From the NCBI GenBank assembly GCA_029239415.1, contig JAQZAY010000111.1:1-10681 (forward strand): a stretch of 10,681 bases of DNA, read 5' to 3'. Source of the stretch: Pseudomonas sp. GTDB taxonomy: Bacteria > Pseudomonadota > Gammaproteobacteria > Pseudomonadales > Pseudomonadaceae. Below the pieces are notes generated by a model. It ran no database searches, had not been told where the DNA came from, and saw only the letters and a list, made by a program, of their open reading frames with translations. The position numbers were made by a program, and so were the translations under genes. Numbering within the stretch: position 1 is the stretch's first letter; the number at the start of each line of letters is the position of its first letter. This document shows positions 1 to 8,172 of this stretch, piece by piece.

Positions 1-754
1 CTTCACCGTGGTGATTCCCGCCCGGCTGCGCTCCACGCGCCTGCCGGGCAAGCCGCTGCTGCCGATCGCCGGCAAGCCGATGGTCCAGCACGTCTGGGAA
101 CAGGCCTGCAAGAGCGCGGCCACGCGCGTGGTGATCGCCACCGACGACGCCAGCATCGTCGAGGCTTGTCAGGCGTTCGGCGCCGAGGTGTTGCTGACCC
201 GTGCCGACCATGAGTCCGGCACCGACCGGCTGGCCGAGGTGGCAGCGCAGCTGGGGCTGCCCGCCGACGCCATCGTGGTCAATGTCCAGGGCGACGAGCC
301 GCTGATTCCACCGGTGATCATCGATCAGGTCGCCGCCAACCTGGCGGCTCACCCGCAGGCCGGCATCGCGACCCTGGCCGAACCGATCGAGCAGCCCGAC
401 ACGGTGTTCAACCCCAATGCGGTCAAGGTGGTCAGCGACCGGCACGGCATGGCCCTGACGTTCAGCCGGGCGCCGCTGCCCTGGGCCCGCGACCTGTTCG
501 CCCAGGGCCAGGACCGGTTGCCCGAGGGCGTGCCCTATCGTCGCCATATCGGCCTGTACGCCTACCGGGTGAGTTTTCTCCAGGACTTCGTCGGCTGGGG
601 CCCGTGCGGGCTCGAGCAGACCGAGGCGCTGGAGCAGTTGCGCGCCCTCTGGCACGGCGTGCGCATCCATGTTGCCGATGCCCTGGAAGCGCCAGCGGTC
701 GGCGTCGACACGGCCGAAGACCTGGCGCGCGTGCGACGCCTGCTGGAGGCATGA
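1..754 (+). CDS. kdsB: 3-deoxy-manno-octulosonate cytidylyltransferase (CMP-KDO synthetase), 5' partial
   Basis: The enzyme couples CTP and KDO to give CMP-KDO and pyrophosphate, the activated sugar needed for the lipopolysaccharide inner core; it is cytoplasmic. The reading frame is open from the first complete codon (base 2: Phe-Thr-Val-Val-Ile-Pro) to TGA at 752-754, giving 250 visible residues. The family is about 250-255 residues long and normally starts a few residues before this FTVVIPAR stretch, so the true start lies just upstream of the window. The GTG at 8 is internal. Visible family motifs are the nucleotide-binding N-terminus [14 protein letters not shown], the ATDD segment, TDRLAEVA, the metal/substrate segment [12 protein letters not shown], the IGLYAYR segment and the late [11 protein letters not shown] segment. 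The stop overlaps the start of the phosphatase gene, indicating one operon. Identification is by recognition of these motifs and by the neighbouring genes. Confidence 0.96.
   Translation, partial: FTVVIPARLRSTRLPGKPLLPIAGKPMVQHVWEQACKSAATRVVIATDDASIVEACQAFGAEVLLTRADHESGTDRLAEVAAQLGLPADAIVVNVQGDEPLIPPVIIDQVAANLAAHPQAGIATLAEPIEQPDTVFNPNAVKVVSDRHGMALTFSRAPLPWARDLFAQGQDRLPEGVPYRRHIGLYAYRVSFLQDFVGWGPCGLEQTEALEQLRALWHGVRIHVADALEAPAVGVDTAEDLARVRRLLEA
745..749 (+). promoter_or_regulatory. Ribosome binding site of the phosphatase gene, inside kdsB
   Basis: GGAGG lies within the last codons of kdsB, 4 bases before the ATG at 754 and only 1 base before the ATG at 751. The spacing decides in favour of 754, although it is short even so. 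Because the site lies inside the upstream coding sequence, ribosomes ending kdsB would expose or reuse it. Confidence 0.6.
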
Positions 755-1218
755 TGCGGATCCTGTTCGTGTGCCTGGGCAACATCTGCCGCTCACCGAC
801 TGCCGAAGGCGTCCTGCGCCATCAGTTGCAGGCGGCCGGGTTGGCCAAGCGAGTCGAGGTAGCGTCCGCCGGCACAGGCGACTGGCATGTCGGCGAGCCG
901 CCTGACGGCCGGACCTGCCGCGCAGCCCTGACACGGGGCTACGACCTGTCGCGCCAGCGCGCCCAGCAGGTCAGGCCCGAAGACTTCTTCGAGTACGACC
1001 TGATCCTGGCCATGGACCCGAGCAACCTCGCGCACCTGCAGGCCCTGCGTCCGCCCGCCTCGACGGCGCAGGTCGATCTGTTCCTGCGCCGCTACGGCGG
1101 TGCACGCGACGACGTACCGGACCCTTATCATGGCGGCGCGGCCGGGTTCGAGCAGGTGCTGGACCTGATCGAGGCCGCTTGCCAGACCCTGGTGAACGAG
1201 CTGCGGGGGCATCCATGA
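754..1218 (+). CDS. Low-molecular-weight protein tyrosine phosphatase
   Basis: A 154-residue cytoplasmic phosphatase, the usual size for this family. The P-loop CX5R(S/T) lies at the extreme N-terminus (CLGNICRS), with nucleophile Cys7 and phosphate-binding Arg13. The general-acid Asp is in the conserved DPYHGG segment (Asp123). Two ATGs lie in tandem at 751 and 754. I chose 754 because the GGAGG at 745-749 then sits 4 bases away, against only 1 base for 751; use of 751 would add a single Met. The start overlaps the kdsB stop and the gene ends in an ATGA overlap with murB, so the three are probably translated together. Members of the family act on tyrosine kinases of the BY type or on arginine-phosphorylated proteins. 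The substrate here cannot be read from sequence, but the position between a lipopolysaccharide gene and a peptidoglycan gene suggests an envelope-linked role (inference). Confidence 0.93.
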   Translation: MRILFVCLGNICRSPTAEGVLRHQLQAAGLAKRVEVASAGTGDWHVGEPPDGRTCRAALTRGYDLSRQRAQQVRPEDFFEYDLILAMDPSNLAHLQALRPPASTAQVDLFLRRYGGARDDVPDPYHGGAAGFEQVLDLIEAACQTLVNELRGHP

Positions 1219-2234
1219 CCCTCGTGTTGCGTGAGCATGCGTCGCTCAAGCCCTACAACACCTTCGGCATCGATGTGCAGGCCAGCGTGCTGGCCGAGGC
1301 GCGCAGCGACGACGAGGTGCGCGCAGCCCTCGACGAAGCCGAGCGGCGGCAATTGCCCTTGATGGTCATCGGCGGCGGCAGCAACCTGCTGCTGACCGCC
1401 AATGTGCACGCCCTGGTGCTGCGCATGCTCAGCCAGGGCCGTCGTGTGGTGGCCGAAACGGACGAGCAGGTCATCGTCGAGGCCGAGGCGGGCGAGCCCT
1501 GGCATCCCTTCGTGCAATGGACGCTGGCCCAGGGCTTCAGCGGTCTGGAGAACCTCAGCCTGATTCCTGGCACGGTCGGCGCCGCGCCGATGCAGAACGT
1601 CGGTGCCTATGGCGTGGAGATCAAGGACGTGTTCGCCGGCCTGACCGCCCTGGACCGCCACGATGGCCAGGTGCGCGAGTTCAGCGCGCAGGACTGCGGC
1701 TTCGGCTACCGGGACAGCGTGTTCAAGCGCGAACCGGGCCGCTGGATCATCCTGCGCGTGCGCTTTGCCCTGGACCGACAACTGCGCGCGCAGCTCGAGT
1801 ACGGCCCGGTTCGCCAGCGCTTGCTTGAGCAGGGCATCGAGCAGGCGACCGCCCAGCACATCAGCGAGGCAATCTGCGGCATCCGTCGTGAAAAGCTGCC
1901 TGACCCGGCGGTGCTGGGCAATGCTGGCAGTTTCTTCAAGAACCCGGTCGTGCCTGCGCAGGTGGCCGAGCGCATCCGGCGCGACCATCCCGGCGTGGTC
2001 GCCTATCCCCAGGCCGATGGCCAGGTCAAGCTGGCGGCCGGCTGGCTGATCGAGCAGGCCGGCTGGAAAGGCCATCGCCAAGGCGATGCCGGTGTGCACG
2101 GCTTGCAGGCCCTGGTGCTGGTCAATCATGGGCAGGCCACCGGTGCGCAGCTGCATGCCCTGGCGCGTAGCATCCAGCAAGACATCCAGGCACGTTTCGG
2201 CGTGGCGCTGGAGATGGAACCCAACGTGGTCTAG
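1215..2234 (+). CDS. murB: UDP-N-acetylenolpyruvoylglucosamine reductase (MurB, type I)
   Basis: This FAD enzyme reduces UDP-GlcNAc-enolpyruvate to UDP-MurNAc with NADPH, the second committed step of peptidoglycan precursor synthesis in the cytoplasm. The product has 339 residues. The FAD-binding segment GGGSNLLL is at 53-60. IPGTVGAAPMQNVGAYG at 118-134 is the family's flavin-contacting stretch. The type I segment with YRDSVFK is at 165-171. GSFFKNP at 238-244 holds the proton-donor serine (Ser239), and LEMEP near the end holds the catalytic Glu (probably Glu335). ATG 1215 overlaps the TGA of the phosphatase gene (1216-1218). The G-run at 1205-1209 is the only weak ribosome site, which fits translational coupling. 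An upstream in-frame start at 1179 would lie deep inside the previous gene and before the conserved N-terminus, so I rejected it. Confidence 0.97.
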   Translation: MTLVLREHASLKPYNTFGIDVQASVLAEARSDDEVRAALDEAERRQLPLMVIGGGSNLLLTANVHALVLRMLSQGRRVVAETDEQVIVEAEAGEPWHPFVQWTLAQGFSGLENLSLIPGTVGAAPMQNVGAYGVEIKDVFAGLTALDRHDGQVREFSAQDCGFGYRDSVFKREPGRWIILRVRFALDRQLRAQLEYGPVRQRLLEQGIEQATAQHISEAICGIRREKLPDPAVLGNAGSFFKNPVVPAQVAERIRRDHPGVVAYPQADGQVKLAAGWLIEQAGWKGHRQGDAGVHGLQALVLVNHGQATGAQLHALARSIQQDIQARFGVALEMEPNVV

Positions 2235-2411
2235 GACCTGGCAGGGCCATGGAGGGCCCGCCCGGTATCGCACCTGTCCACCCGGCAGGCTGCCTGGGCA
2301 ACCGGTCACGAAATTTTTGCCGTGTCCTGTTGCCCAAGCCCCGAGCGGCGGCATGCCTGGTAGCGGGTGCTGTGCGTCATTCACCCATCGTTCTCGACCG
2401 CCCGGTATCCC
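2235..2411 (+). other. Intergenic gap between murB and the hybrid kinase
   Basis: This gap holds no gene I can support. It contains only weak symmetries: CAGGC-T-GCCTG around 2285-2297, and GGGTG/CACCC at 2365-2369 and 2382-2386. There is also a small AT-rich island (AAATTTTT near 2310). None of the inverted repeats is followed by a T-run, so I see no convincing terminator for murB and cannot place a promoter for the kinase. The gap is long enough that the kinase may have its own promoter. Confidence 0.4.
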
Positions 2412-5400
2412 ATGACCCTAGCCCCTGCCTGCACCTTTCTGGATTTTCCCGGCGAAATGGCGCGCCTGATGCGCGAGAAGGACTGGTCGAGCACCCCCTT
2501 CGGCCCGCTCGATGGCTGGTCCCAGGCCCTGCGTTCGGCCGTCAGCATCTGCCTGGGGTCGCGCTTCCCGATGGTGCTGTACTGGGGTGAAACCCGAGCC
2601 CTGATCTACAACGATGCCTGGAGCCCGGTGCCAGGGCGCAAGCATCCGTGGGCGCTGGGCAGGCCAGGGCCCGAGGTCTGGGCGGAGATCTGGGACATCA
2701 TCGGGCCGATGTTCGATCACGTGATGGACACCGGTGAGGCCACCTGGTCCGAAGACCAACTGCTGCCGCTCAACCGCTTCGGCTACACCGAAGAGTGCTA
2801 TTTCTATTACAGCTACAGCCCGGTTCGCGGCGAGGACGGGCGGGTAGAGGGCATCTTCACGGCGGTCACCGAGACCACCTACCGCGTGCTGGCCACGCGT
2901 CGCGAACGTCTGCTGCGCCAGGTAGCCGAAGTCACGGCGGCGACCCGTACGCCAACCGAGGCCTGCGAGAGCGTGGCTCGCCTGCTCCAGGCGGTGCCAG
3001 AGGAGGCGCCGTTCGTGCTGGTATACCTGGCCGATCCCGTCTCGGGGGGCTACCGCTGCACGGCCCTCGAAGGCTGTACGCCGGCCGAAGACCTGGCGCC
3101 GGCGTTGATCCTGCCAGCCGAGCAGGCGACCCCTTGGCCCCTGCACGACGCGCTGAACGCCCCGGTGCCGGTCGAAGGGCTCGAGCGACGCTACGCGGGG
3201 CGGCTGCCTGGGCGACCCTGGCCCGAGCCGGTGGAACAGGCGCTGGTGGTACCCGTGCCGAGCACACGGGCCGGCGTGCCCTACGGTTTCCTGGTGCTCG
3301 GCATCAGCCCGCGGCGACGCATCGACGCGGACTACACCACCTTGTTCCAGCGCGCGGCGGGGCACCTGAGTACGGCGTTGGGCAACATCGAGCGCTACGA
3401 AGAGGAGCGACGGCGCTCGGAGGAACTGGCCGAACTGGACCGGGCCAAGACCGTGTTCTTTTCCAACGCCAGCCACGAGTTCCGTACCCCGTTGACGCTC
3501 ATGCTCGGCCCCCTGGAGGACATGCTGGGCCAGCCGGCCGAGGCCCCTGGGCAGTTGACCGTCGCGCGCGAGTCGCTGCACCTGGTCCACCGCAACGGTC
3601 AGCGGCTGTTGCGCCTGGTCAATACACTGCTGGACTTCTCGCGCATCGAGGCGGGCCGGGTACGCGCCGACTTCACGCCGGTCGATCTGGCCGCCTTTAC
3701 GGCAGAGTTGGCCAGCAGTTTTCGCTCGGCCATGACGCGCGCCGGGCTGACGTACCATATCGACTGCGGTGCGCTGGGCGAGCCCGTGTGGATCGATCAG
3801 GAGATGTGGGAGAAGATCGTCCTCAACCTCATTTCCAATGCCTTCAAGTACACCTTGAGCGGACACATCGGCGTCCACCTTGAGCGCGTGCCCGACGGCG
3901 CACGCCTGCAGGTACGGGACACCGGGGTCGGCATCCCGCAGCAGGAGCTCGAGCGTATCTTCGACCGTTTCCACCGCATCGAAGGCCAGGTCGGTCGAAC
4001 GCACGAGGGCACGGGGATCGGCCTGGCGCTGGTCAAGGACCTGACCCGGTTGCACGGCGGGCAGGTCGGCGTGCGCAGCGAGATCGGTGTCGGCACCTGC
4101 TTCGAGGTGTTGCTGCCGTTCGGCCATGCGCACCTGCCGGCGCGAAAGGTCCAGGGCAATGCGCTGACCTCGACCGCCATCCATGCCGATACCTTCGTCG
4201 CCGAAGCCTTGCGCTGGCTGTCCGGCCACGGCGACGACCCCGTGCCAACCCTCGACCGCACGGCTGGTCAGGTCAGGCCCAGCAATGGTCTGCGCGTCCT
4301 GTTGGCCGACGACAACGCCGACATGCGCGGCTACGTGCAGCGCCTGCTGAGCGAAGCCGGTTTCACGGTGACCGCCGTGGCCGATGGACGTGAGGCCGTC
4401 GAACAGGCGCGTCGGGCACGGCCCGACCTGGTGCTGTCGGACATCATGATGCCGGTGCTCGACGGTTTCGGGGTGATCCGGGCCCTGCGCGACGACCCGG
4501 CGACCCATGCGCTGCCCATCATCCTGTTGTCTGCCAGGGCCGGCGAAGAGGCCTCCATCGAAGGCATCGCCGCAGGGGCGGACGATTATTTGGTCAAGCC
4601 GTTCAGTGCCCGAGAGCTGATCGCCCGGGTGGAAGGGGCACTGCGCCTGGCCCAGCTGCGCCAGGAATCGGCCGCCGCGTTGCGCCAGGCCAACGAGGTA
4701 CTGGAGCTGCGGGTGCGCGAACGGACCCGCGAGCGTGACCAGATGTGGGCCTTCAGCCACGACATGATCGGCATCGCCGACTTCGAGGGGGTATGGCTCA
4801 GCGTCAACCCGGCCTGGACCCGGGTGCTCGGCTGGCCGGTGGAACAGATCGTCGGCAGGACCTCGGCATGGCTGGAGCACCCGGACGACAACGTGCGCAC
4901 GCGGGAAGAAATCCAGGCATTGGCCATCGGCGCGCCGACCCTCAATTTCGAGAACCGCTTCCGTACCCGCCTGGGCAGCTATCGCACGCTCAACTGGACG
5001 GCCGTGCCGGAAGGCGGGTTGCTGTATTGCGTGGCGCGCGATGTCACGGTCGAGCGTGACCGGCTGGCCGAACTCGAACAGGCCAAGGACGCCTTGCGCC
5101 AGAGCCAGAAGATGGAAGCGATCGGGCAACTGACCGGGGGCATCGCCCACGACTTCAACAACCTGCTGACCGGCATCATGGGGTCGATGGAGATGCTGCA
5201 GCGTCATGCGCGGCCAGAGGACACACGTGCCCAGCGCTACATCGGCAACGCCATCGTCTCGGCGCAACGGGCTGCCGCGTTGACCCAGCGCCTGCTCAGT
5301 TTCAGCCGGCGCCAGGCACTGGACATGCGACCGGTGGACGTGAACCGGCTGATCACCGACATGGCCTTTCTGCTTCAGCGCACCGTGACCGAGAACGTGC

Positions 5401-6236
5401 AGGTCGAGCTGGTCTTGCAGCCCGATGCCTGGACCGTGCACACCGATGCCAATCAGCTGGAAAACGTGCTGCTGAACCTGTGCATCAATGCCCGTGATGC
5501 GATGGGTGAGACAGGACGGTTGCGGGTCTGCACGCGCAACGTCGTGCGCTCAGGGCCTGGGCAGGCCGATGGTGCCCTGGCCGGAGATTACCTGGCCCTC
5601 GACGTCAGCGACACCGGCGAAGGCATCGCTCCTGAGCTGCTGGACAAGGTCTTCGAGCCGTTCTTCACCACCAAGCCGCAAGGCAAGGGCACAGGGCTCG
5701 GCCTGTCCATGGTGTACGGCTTCGTCAAGCAGACCGGTGGCCACGTCGAGGTCCACAGCACCCTGGGGCAGGGCACGTGCATGACCCTGCTGCTGCCACG
5801 CCATCGGGACACGGCAGTGCCTGGCGCCCCTGAGCCGCACGCAGCGGCCACCGTGCTGAACCAGGGCGCCGGTGAACGGGTGCTGCTGGTGGAGGACGAG
5901 CCCAGCGTCCGCCTGGTGGTCACCGAACTGTTGACGGAAGCGGGCTACCAGGTCGCCGAGGCCGAGGACGCACAGACGGCCTTGGCGCTGATCGACCGCG
6001 AACCTGCGTTCGACCTGATGGTGTCCGACGTCGGCTTGCCAGGGCTGAGCGGGCGCGAACTGGCCGATCGAATTCGGGCGCGCCAGCCGACGATCAAGGT
6101 GCTGCTGATCACCGGCTACACCAAGGATGCCGGTAACCTGCGGCAGTTCCTTGGCGAAGACATGCACATCCTGCAAAAACCCTTCTCGGTACAAGCGCTG
6201 GCCATGAAGATCCGCGACGTGCTGTACACCCTGTGA
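2412..6236 (+). CDS. Tandem double-core hybrid histidine kinase: PAS-GAF-HisKA-HATPase-REC-PAS-HisKA-HATPase-REC
   Basis: A 1274-residue soluble sensor kinase with no signal peptide or membrane segment. A PAS-like domain covers about 45-155 and a GAF-like domain about 165-330. Kinase core 1 has HisKA with SHEFRTP (His355), an N box (Asn476), a G1 box DTGVGI (503-508) and a G2 box GTGIGL (533-538). Receiver 1 spans about 628-745, with acidic pair Asp633/Asp634, acceptor Asp677, Ser707 and Lys729. A coiled stretch (750-777) leads to a second PAS (about 778-880). Kinase core 2 has IAHDFNN (His913), Asn1026, DTGEG (1067-1071) and GTGLGL (1093-1098). Receiver 2 spans 1156-1274, with Asp1162, acceptor Asp1206, Thr1234 and Lys1256. 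Every catalytic residue I looked for is present in both halves, so neither core looks dead. ATG 2412 was chosen because the family N-terminus ([21 protein letters not shown]) follows directly; GTG 2367 and ATG 2457 are alternatives. No clear ribosome site is visible. No HPt domain or output domain is present, so phosphoryl transfer to a separate partner is expected (inference). The ligand is unknown. Confidence 0.93.
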   Translation: MTLAPACTFLDFPGEMARLMREKDWSSTPFGPLDGWSQALRSAVSICLGSRFPMVLYWGETRALIYNDAWSPVPGRKHPWALGRPGPEVWAEIWDIIGPMFDHVMDTGEATWSEDQLLPLNRFGYTEECYFYYSYSPVRGEDGRVEGIFTAVTETTYRVLATRRERLLRQVAEVTAATRTPTEACESVARLLQAVPEEAPFVLVYLADPVSGGYRCTALEGCTPAEDLAPALILPAEQATPWPLHDALNAPVPVEGLERRYAGRLPGRPWPEPVEQALVVPVPSTRAGVPYGFLVLGISPRRRIDADYTTLFQRAAGHLSTALGNIERYEEERRRSEELAELDRAKTVFFSNASHEFRTPLTLMLGPLEDMLGQPAEAPGQLTVARESLHLVHRNGQRLLRLVNTLLDFSRIEAGRVRADFTPVDLAAFTAELASSFRSAMTRAGLTYHIDCGALGEPVWIDQEMWEKIVLNLISNAFKYTLSGHIGVHLERVPDGARLQVRDTGVGIPQQELERIFDRFHRIEGQVGRTHEGTGIGLALVKDLTRLHGGQVGVRSEIGVGTCFEVLLPFGHAHLPARKVQGNALTSTAIHADTFVAEALRWLSGHGDDPVPTLDRTAGQVRPSNGLRVLLADDNADMRGYVQRLLSEAGFTVTAVADGREAVEQARRARPDLVLSDIMMPVLDGFGVIRALRDDPATHALPIILLSARAGEEASIEGIAAGADDYLVKPFSARELIARVEGALRLAQLRQESAAALRQANEVLELRVRERTRERDQMWAFSHDMIGIADFEGVWLSVNPAWTRVLGWPVEQIVGRTSAWLEHPDDNVRTREEIQALAIGAPTLNFENRFRTRLGSYRTLNWTAVPEGGLLYCVARDVTVERDRLAELEQAKDALRQSQKMEAIGQLTGGIAHDFNNLLTGIMGSMEMLQRHARPEDTRAQRYIGNAIVSAQRAAALTQRLLSFSRRQALDMRPVDVNRLITDMAFLLQRTVTENVQVELVLQPDAWTVHTDANQLENVLLNLCINARDAMGETGRLRVCTRNVVRSGPGQADGALAGDYLALDVSDTGEGIAPELLDKVFEPFFTTKPQGKGTGLGLSMVYGFVKQTGGHVEVHSTLGQGTCMTLLLPRHRDTAVPGAPEPHAAATVLNQGAGERVLLVEDEPSVRLVVTELLTEAGYQVAEAEDAQTALALIDREPAFDLMVSDVGLPGLSGRELADRIRARQPTIKVLLITGYTKDAGNLRQFLGEDMHILQKPFSVQALAMKIRDVLYTL

Positions 6237-6289
6237 GGGCCGTTCGCCAGCCCCTGGTGCTCGTCACGCGCGCTGGCGCATACGGCCTC
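6237..6289 (+). terminator. Possible terminator stem-loop after the hybrid kinase
   Basis: Starting just after the TGA, GGCCGT (6238-6243) pairs with ACGGCC (6282-6287), and CGCCAGC (6245-6251) pairs with GCTGGCG (6272-6278). A 1x3 internal loop separates the two stems and a 20-base loop closes the structure. There is no T-run behind it, so it could be a transcript-stabilising 3' hairpin rather than an intrinsic terminator. Confidence 0.4.
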
Positions 6290-6365
6290 AGTGCCAGGGC
6301 TTTCAACCTCGTTGCCTAACACGAGGTGGACCACATCGCCGATCTGGCAGAGCGGTTCATCCCCT

Positions 6366-6436
6366 CTGTGGGAGCGGGCTTGCCCGCGATGCAGGCGGTG
6401 GTGGGCCGGACGCCATCGCGGGCAAGCCCCCCACAG
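6366..6436. repeat. Inverted pair of Pseudomonas REP elements (BIME-like)
   Basis: The first unit (6366-6390) begins CTGTGGGAGCGGGC and contains a perfect 6-bp hairpin GCGGGC-TT-GCCCGC at 6374-6387. The second unit (6415-6436) is the reverse complement of the first except for a 3-base deletion that removes GCT. The units are separated by 24 bases, so the pair can fold into one long hairpin. Such elements are scattered between genes in Pseudomonas chromosomes, often between converging genes as here. They are moved by REP-associated tyrosine transposases, none of which is encoded in this window. The pair may protect or end the two converging transcripts. Confidence 0.85.
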
Positions 6437-6531
6437 GAGGACTGCGCGTGCCTGTATCATGCCGGTGAAGCTGTGGGTGCAACCATGACTCTGTCTCAGG
6501 GCTTTTTCCAAGACGTTGAAAGGTCTGGGCC
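6437..6531. other. Intergenic remainder downstream of the HisKA_2 kinase
   Basis: There is no supportable gene here. The only symmetry is a weak CCAAGAC/GTCTGG pairing near 6509-6528 with no T-run on either side, so I do not call a terminator for the minus-strand kinase. The REP pair next to it may serve that purpose. Confidence 0.4.
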
Positions 6532-8085
6532 TCAGCGCTTGAAGCGCACGTGTATCGTGCTGCTGGCGACCGAGCGATCCACCGAGATGGCCTGCTCGCC
6601 GAAGCCCGAATAGCCCTTGACCAGGCGCATGCCCAACCCTGTGCCACTGGGCTTGGGGTAGGAGTCGGGGAAGCCGTCGCCCTCGTCGGTGACGATCACC
6701 TCGATGGCCTTGGCATCGACGTCCGCGACCCGTACGACGACGTTGCCCTTGCCATATTTCAGGGCATTGGTCACCAGCTCGCTAATCACCAGGCCCAGGG
6801 GCGCCAGGCGCTCGGCCCTGATCGAGGTGGGTTCGACCGACAGCTGGATGGAACGGTCGTCGAACGACGTGCCGATGTCGTCCATCAAGGCATGCAGGTA
6901 CTCGCCGACGCTGATTTCGTGGCAATGCTCCTCCAGATAAAGCCGCCCATGCACGGCTGCGATGGCCAGCACACGATTGGCTGCGGTCTGCAGCTGAAGC
7001 TTGACCGTGTCCTCGACCGCCACGTTGGCCTGCAGCAACAGCAAGGTGTTGACCAGTTGCAGGCTGTTCTTGACGCGATGGTGGATCTCATGGAGTTGCA
7101 GATCGCTTTCGCTGATCTGGGTGGTCTGCGCATCGATCAGCGAGATCAACTGCTGCTCATGATTGCGCCGTTCGGTGATATCCCGGGAGATCGCGATGAT
7201 CTTGTCGATGTTCTTCTGCTCGTCGTAGATCGGCGCTGCCGTGACGTCCCACCACTTCGGCTCGCCCTTGGCCGTTGGGCAGAACGACTCGAAGCGTACC
7301 GATTCGCCCGATCCCAGACGCTGCATGGCGTTGCGGATGACCGGCTTGGCCTCTTCGGGCCACAGCTCCACCCAGTTCAAGCCGGTGACCTGCTCGGCGC
7401 TTTCGAGCTGCATGCGGCACAGCCCTGGCTCGTTGAAGAACTCGATAGTGCCGCACGGCGAAAGAATCTTGACGCAGTCCGGGCTGGCGTTGAGCACGCT
7501 TTCCGAATAGGGGCGCCGGTGCGCTTCTTCGGTGCGCGTGGTCATGCGCTCGACGCTCATCGCGATGACGTTGGCGATCCCTTCCATGAAGACCAGGTCG
7601 CTTTCGATGAAGTCCGCGCCATCGCCATTGTCGGCTTCCAGCACGCCGTAAGGGCTAAGCGGGCCGCGGATCGGGACATTGATCGCACGTTGAATCCCAT
7701 AGCGCCTGAGTAGGGAGGGGGTCCTGAAGCGATTTTCCTGGCCCAGATGGTTGGAGATCACTGGACGATCAGTCATGAAGGCATAGCCGGCCGGGCTGGC
7801 CTCGTCTGCGCCGACCGTGGCGCTGCCGATGTCCTGTGTATGCCAGCCCACCCCATGGGACAGCAGGAACTGCTGGCCATCGGAGAGAGGGGTCAGGACC
7901 TTGGCATACGCCGTGCGCATGCCTTCGGCGACGACCGCGCATGCTTGCGTCAGCAATACATCGAGGTCCGTGGCGTGTAACGAACCCACACCAAAATTGA
8001 CGACTAGCTCATGTTGCTTGCGCAGCAGGGCATGGGAAATGTGCAACGCCGCACGAACCGTTTCGTCGGGAGAAGTATCAGGCAT
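6532..8085 (-). CDS. Soluble sensor histidine kinase, GAF-PAS-HisKA_2-HATPase
   Basis: The product is 517 residues from the ATG at 8083-8085 to the TGA at 6534-6532. It has no membrane segment or signal peptide. A GAF domain covers about 25-180, and a PAS domain about 195-305 ending in the usual DITERR linker. A HisKA_2 dimerisation/phosphoacceptor domain has the family signature EIHHRVKNSLQ (333-343), with acceptor probably His336 and His335 adjacent. The ATPase domain has N box SELVTNALKYG (Asn440), DEGDG (467-471) and GTGLGM (481-486). The frame stays open upstream to 8223, with other ATGs at 8178 and 8223, but recognisable sequence begins only after the 8085 start, so I prefer that one. 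No strong ribosome site is visible. No receiver, HPt or regulator gene adjoins it, so it is an orphan kinase. Three 60-base rows counted by hand are 55-60% GC, against 65-77% in rows from neighbouring genes. This may reflect separate acquisition. The signal sensed is unknown. Confidence 0.92.
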   Translation of the reverse strand: MPDTSPDETVRAALHISHALLRKQHELVVNFGVGSLHATDLDVLLTQACAVVAEGMRTAYAKVLTPLSDGQQFLLSHGVGWHTQDIGSATVGADEASPAGYAFMTDRPVISNHLGQENRFRTPSLLRRYGIQRAINVPIRGPLSPYGVLEADNGDGADFIESDLVFMEGIANVIAMSVERMTTRTEEAHRRPYSESVLNASPDCVKILSPCGTIEFFNEPGLCRMQLESAEQVTGLNWVELWPEEAKPVIRNAMQRLGSGESVRFESFCPTAKGEPKWWDVTAAPIYDEQKNIDKIIAISRDITERRNHEQQLISLIDAQTTQISESDLQLHEIHHRVKNSLQLVNTLLLLQANVAVEDTVKLQLQTAANRVLAIAAVHGRLYLEEHCHEISVGEYLHALMDDIGTSFDDRSIQLSVEPTSIRAERLAPLGLVISELVTNALKYGKGNVVVRVADVDAKAIEVIVTDEGDGFPDSYPKPSGTGLGMRLVKGYSGFGEQAISVDRSVASSTIHVRFKR

Positions 8086-8103
8086 GGAGTATCCAGGGAG
8101 TAG

Positions 8104-8118
8104 CGAACTGTTCGGAAC
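8104..8118. promoter_or_regulatory. Overlapping small palindromes upstream of the HisKA_2 kinase
   Basis: CGAAC-T-GTTCG (8104-8114) overlaps GTTC-G-GAAC (8110-8118), giving two interlocked palindromes 19-33 bases before the kinase start. They are short, so chance is a real possibility. Confidence 0.25.
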
Positions 8119-8124
8119 GATCAC

Positions 8125-8147
8125 GTCATCGACAGGCCAGCGATGAC
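8125..8147. promoter_or_regulatory. Spaced inverted repeat GTCATCG-N9-CGATGAC
   Basis: Two perfect 7-bp arms (8125-8131 and 8141-8147) lie either side of a 9-base spacer, about 40-62 bases before the HisKA_2 kinase start. Length and placement suit a dimeric regulator site near the promoter. No regulator is encoded next to it. Confidence 0.35.
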
Positions 8148-8148
8148 A

Positions 8149-8172
8149 GCGCGCAAATGTACACAAGCGCGC
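8149..8172. promoter_or_regulatory. Symmetric 24-bp dyad upstream of the HisKA_2 kinase
   Basis: GCGCGC arms (8149-8154 and 8167-8172) are placed exactly symmetrically around a central TGTACA palindrome (8158-8163), with 3-base spacers that do not pair. Eighteen of 24 positions obey one dyad axis. It lies about 64-87 bases before the kinase start, a plausible operator or activator position. Confidence 0.35.

Noticed and set aside
2244..2260. GGGCC/GGCCC hairpin after murB as a terminator
   Set aside because: Only a 5-bp stem and no T-run behind it.
1128..2384. Long minus-strand open frame opposite murB
   Set aside because: It is antisense to an unmistakable murB, with low-complexity composition and no motifs; a codon-bias shadow.
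2367..2411. GTG start at 2367 for the large kinase, adding 15 residues
   Set aside because: The extension has no family similarity I recognise and no ribosome site; ATG 2412 is directly before the conserved N-terminus. Not fully excluded.
2418..5441. Minus-strand open frame of about 1000 codons opposite the large kinase
   Set aside because: It is rich in His, Gln, Gly and Asp with no recognisable domain, as expected of the complement of GC-biased codons. The plus strand encodes a complete domain protein here.
6550..7713. Plus-strand open frame opposite the HisKA_2 kinase
   Set aside because: No recognisable domain. The minus strand has the kinase motifs in order, so this is a mirror artefact.
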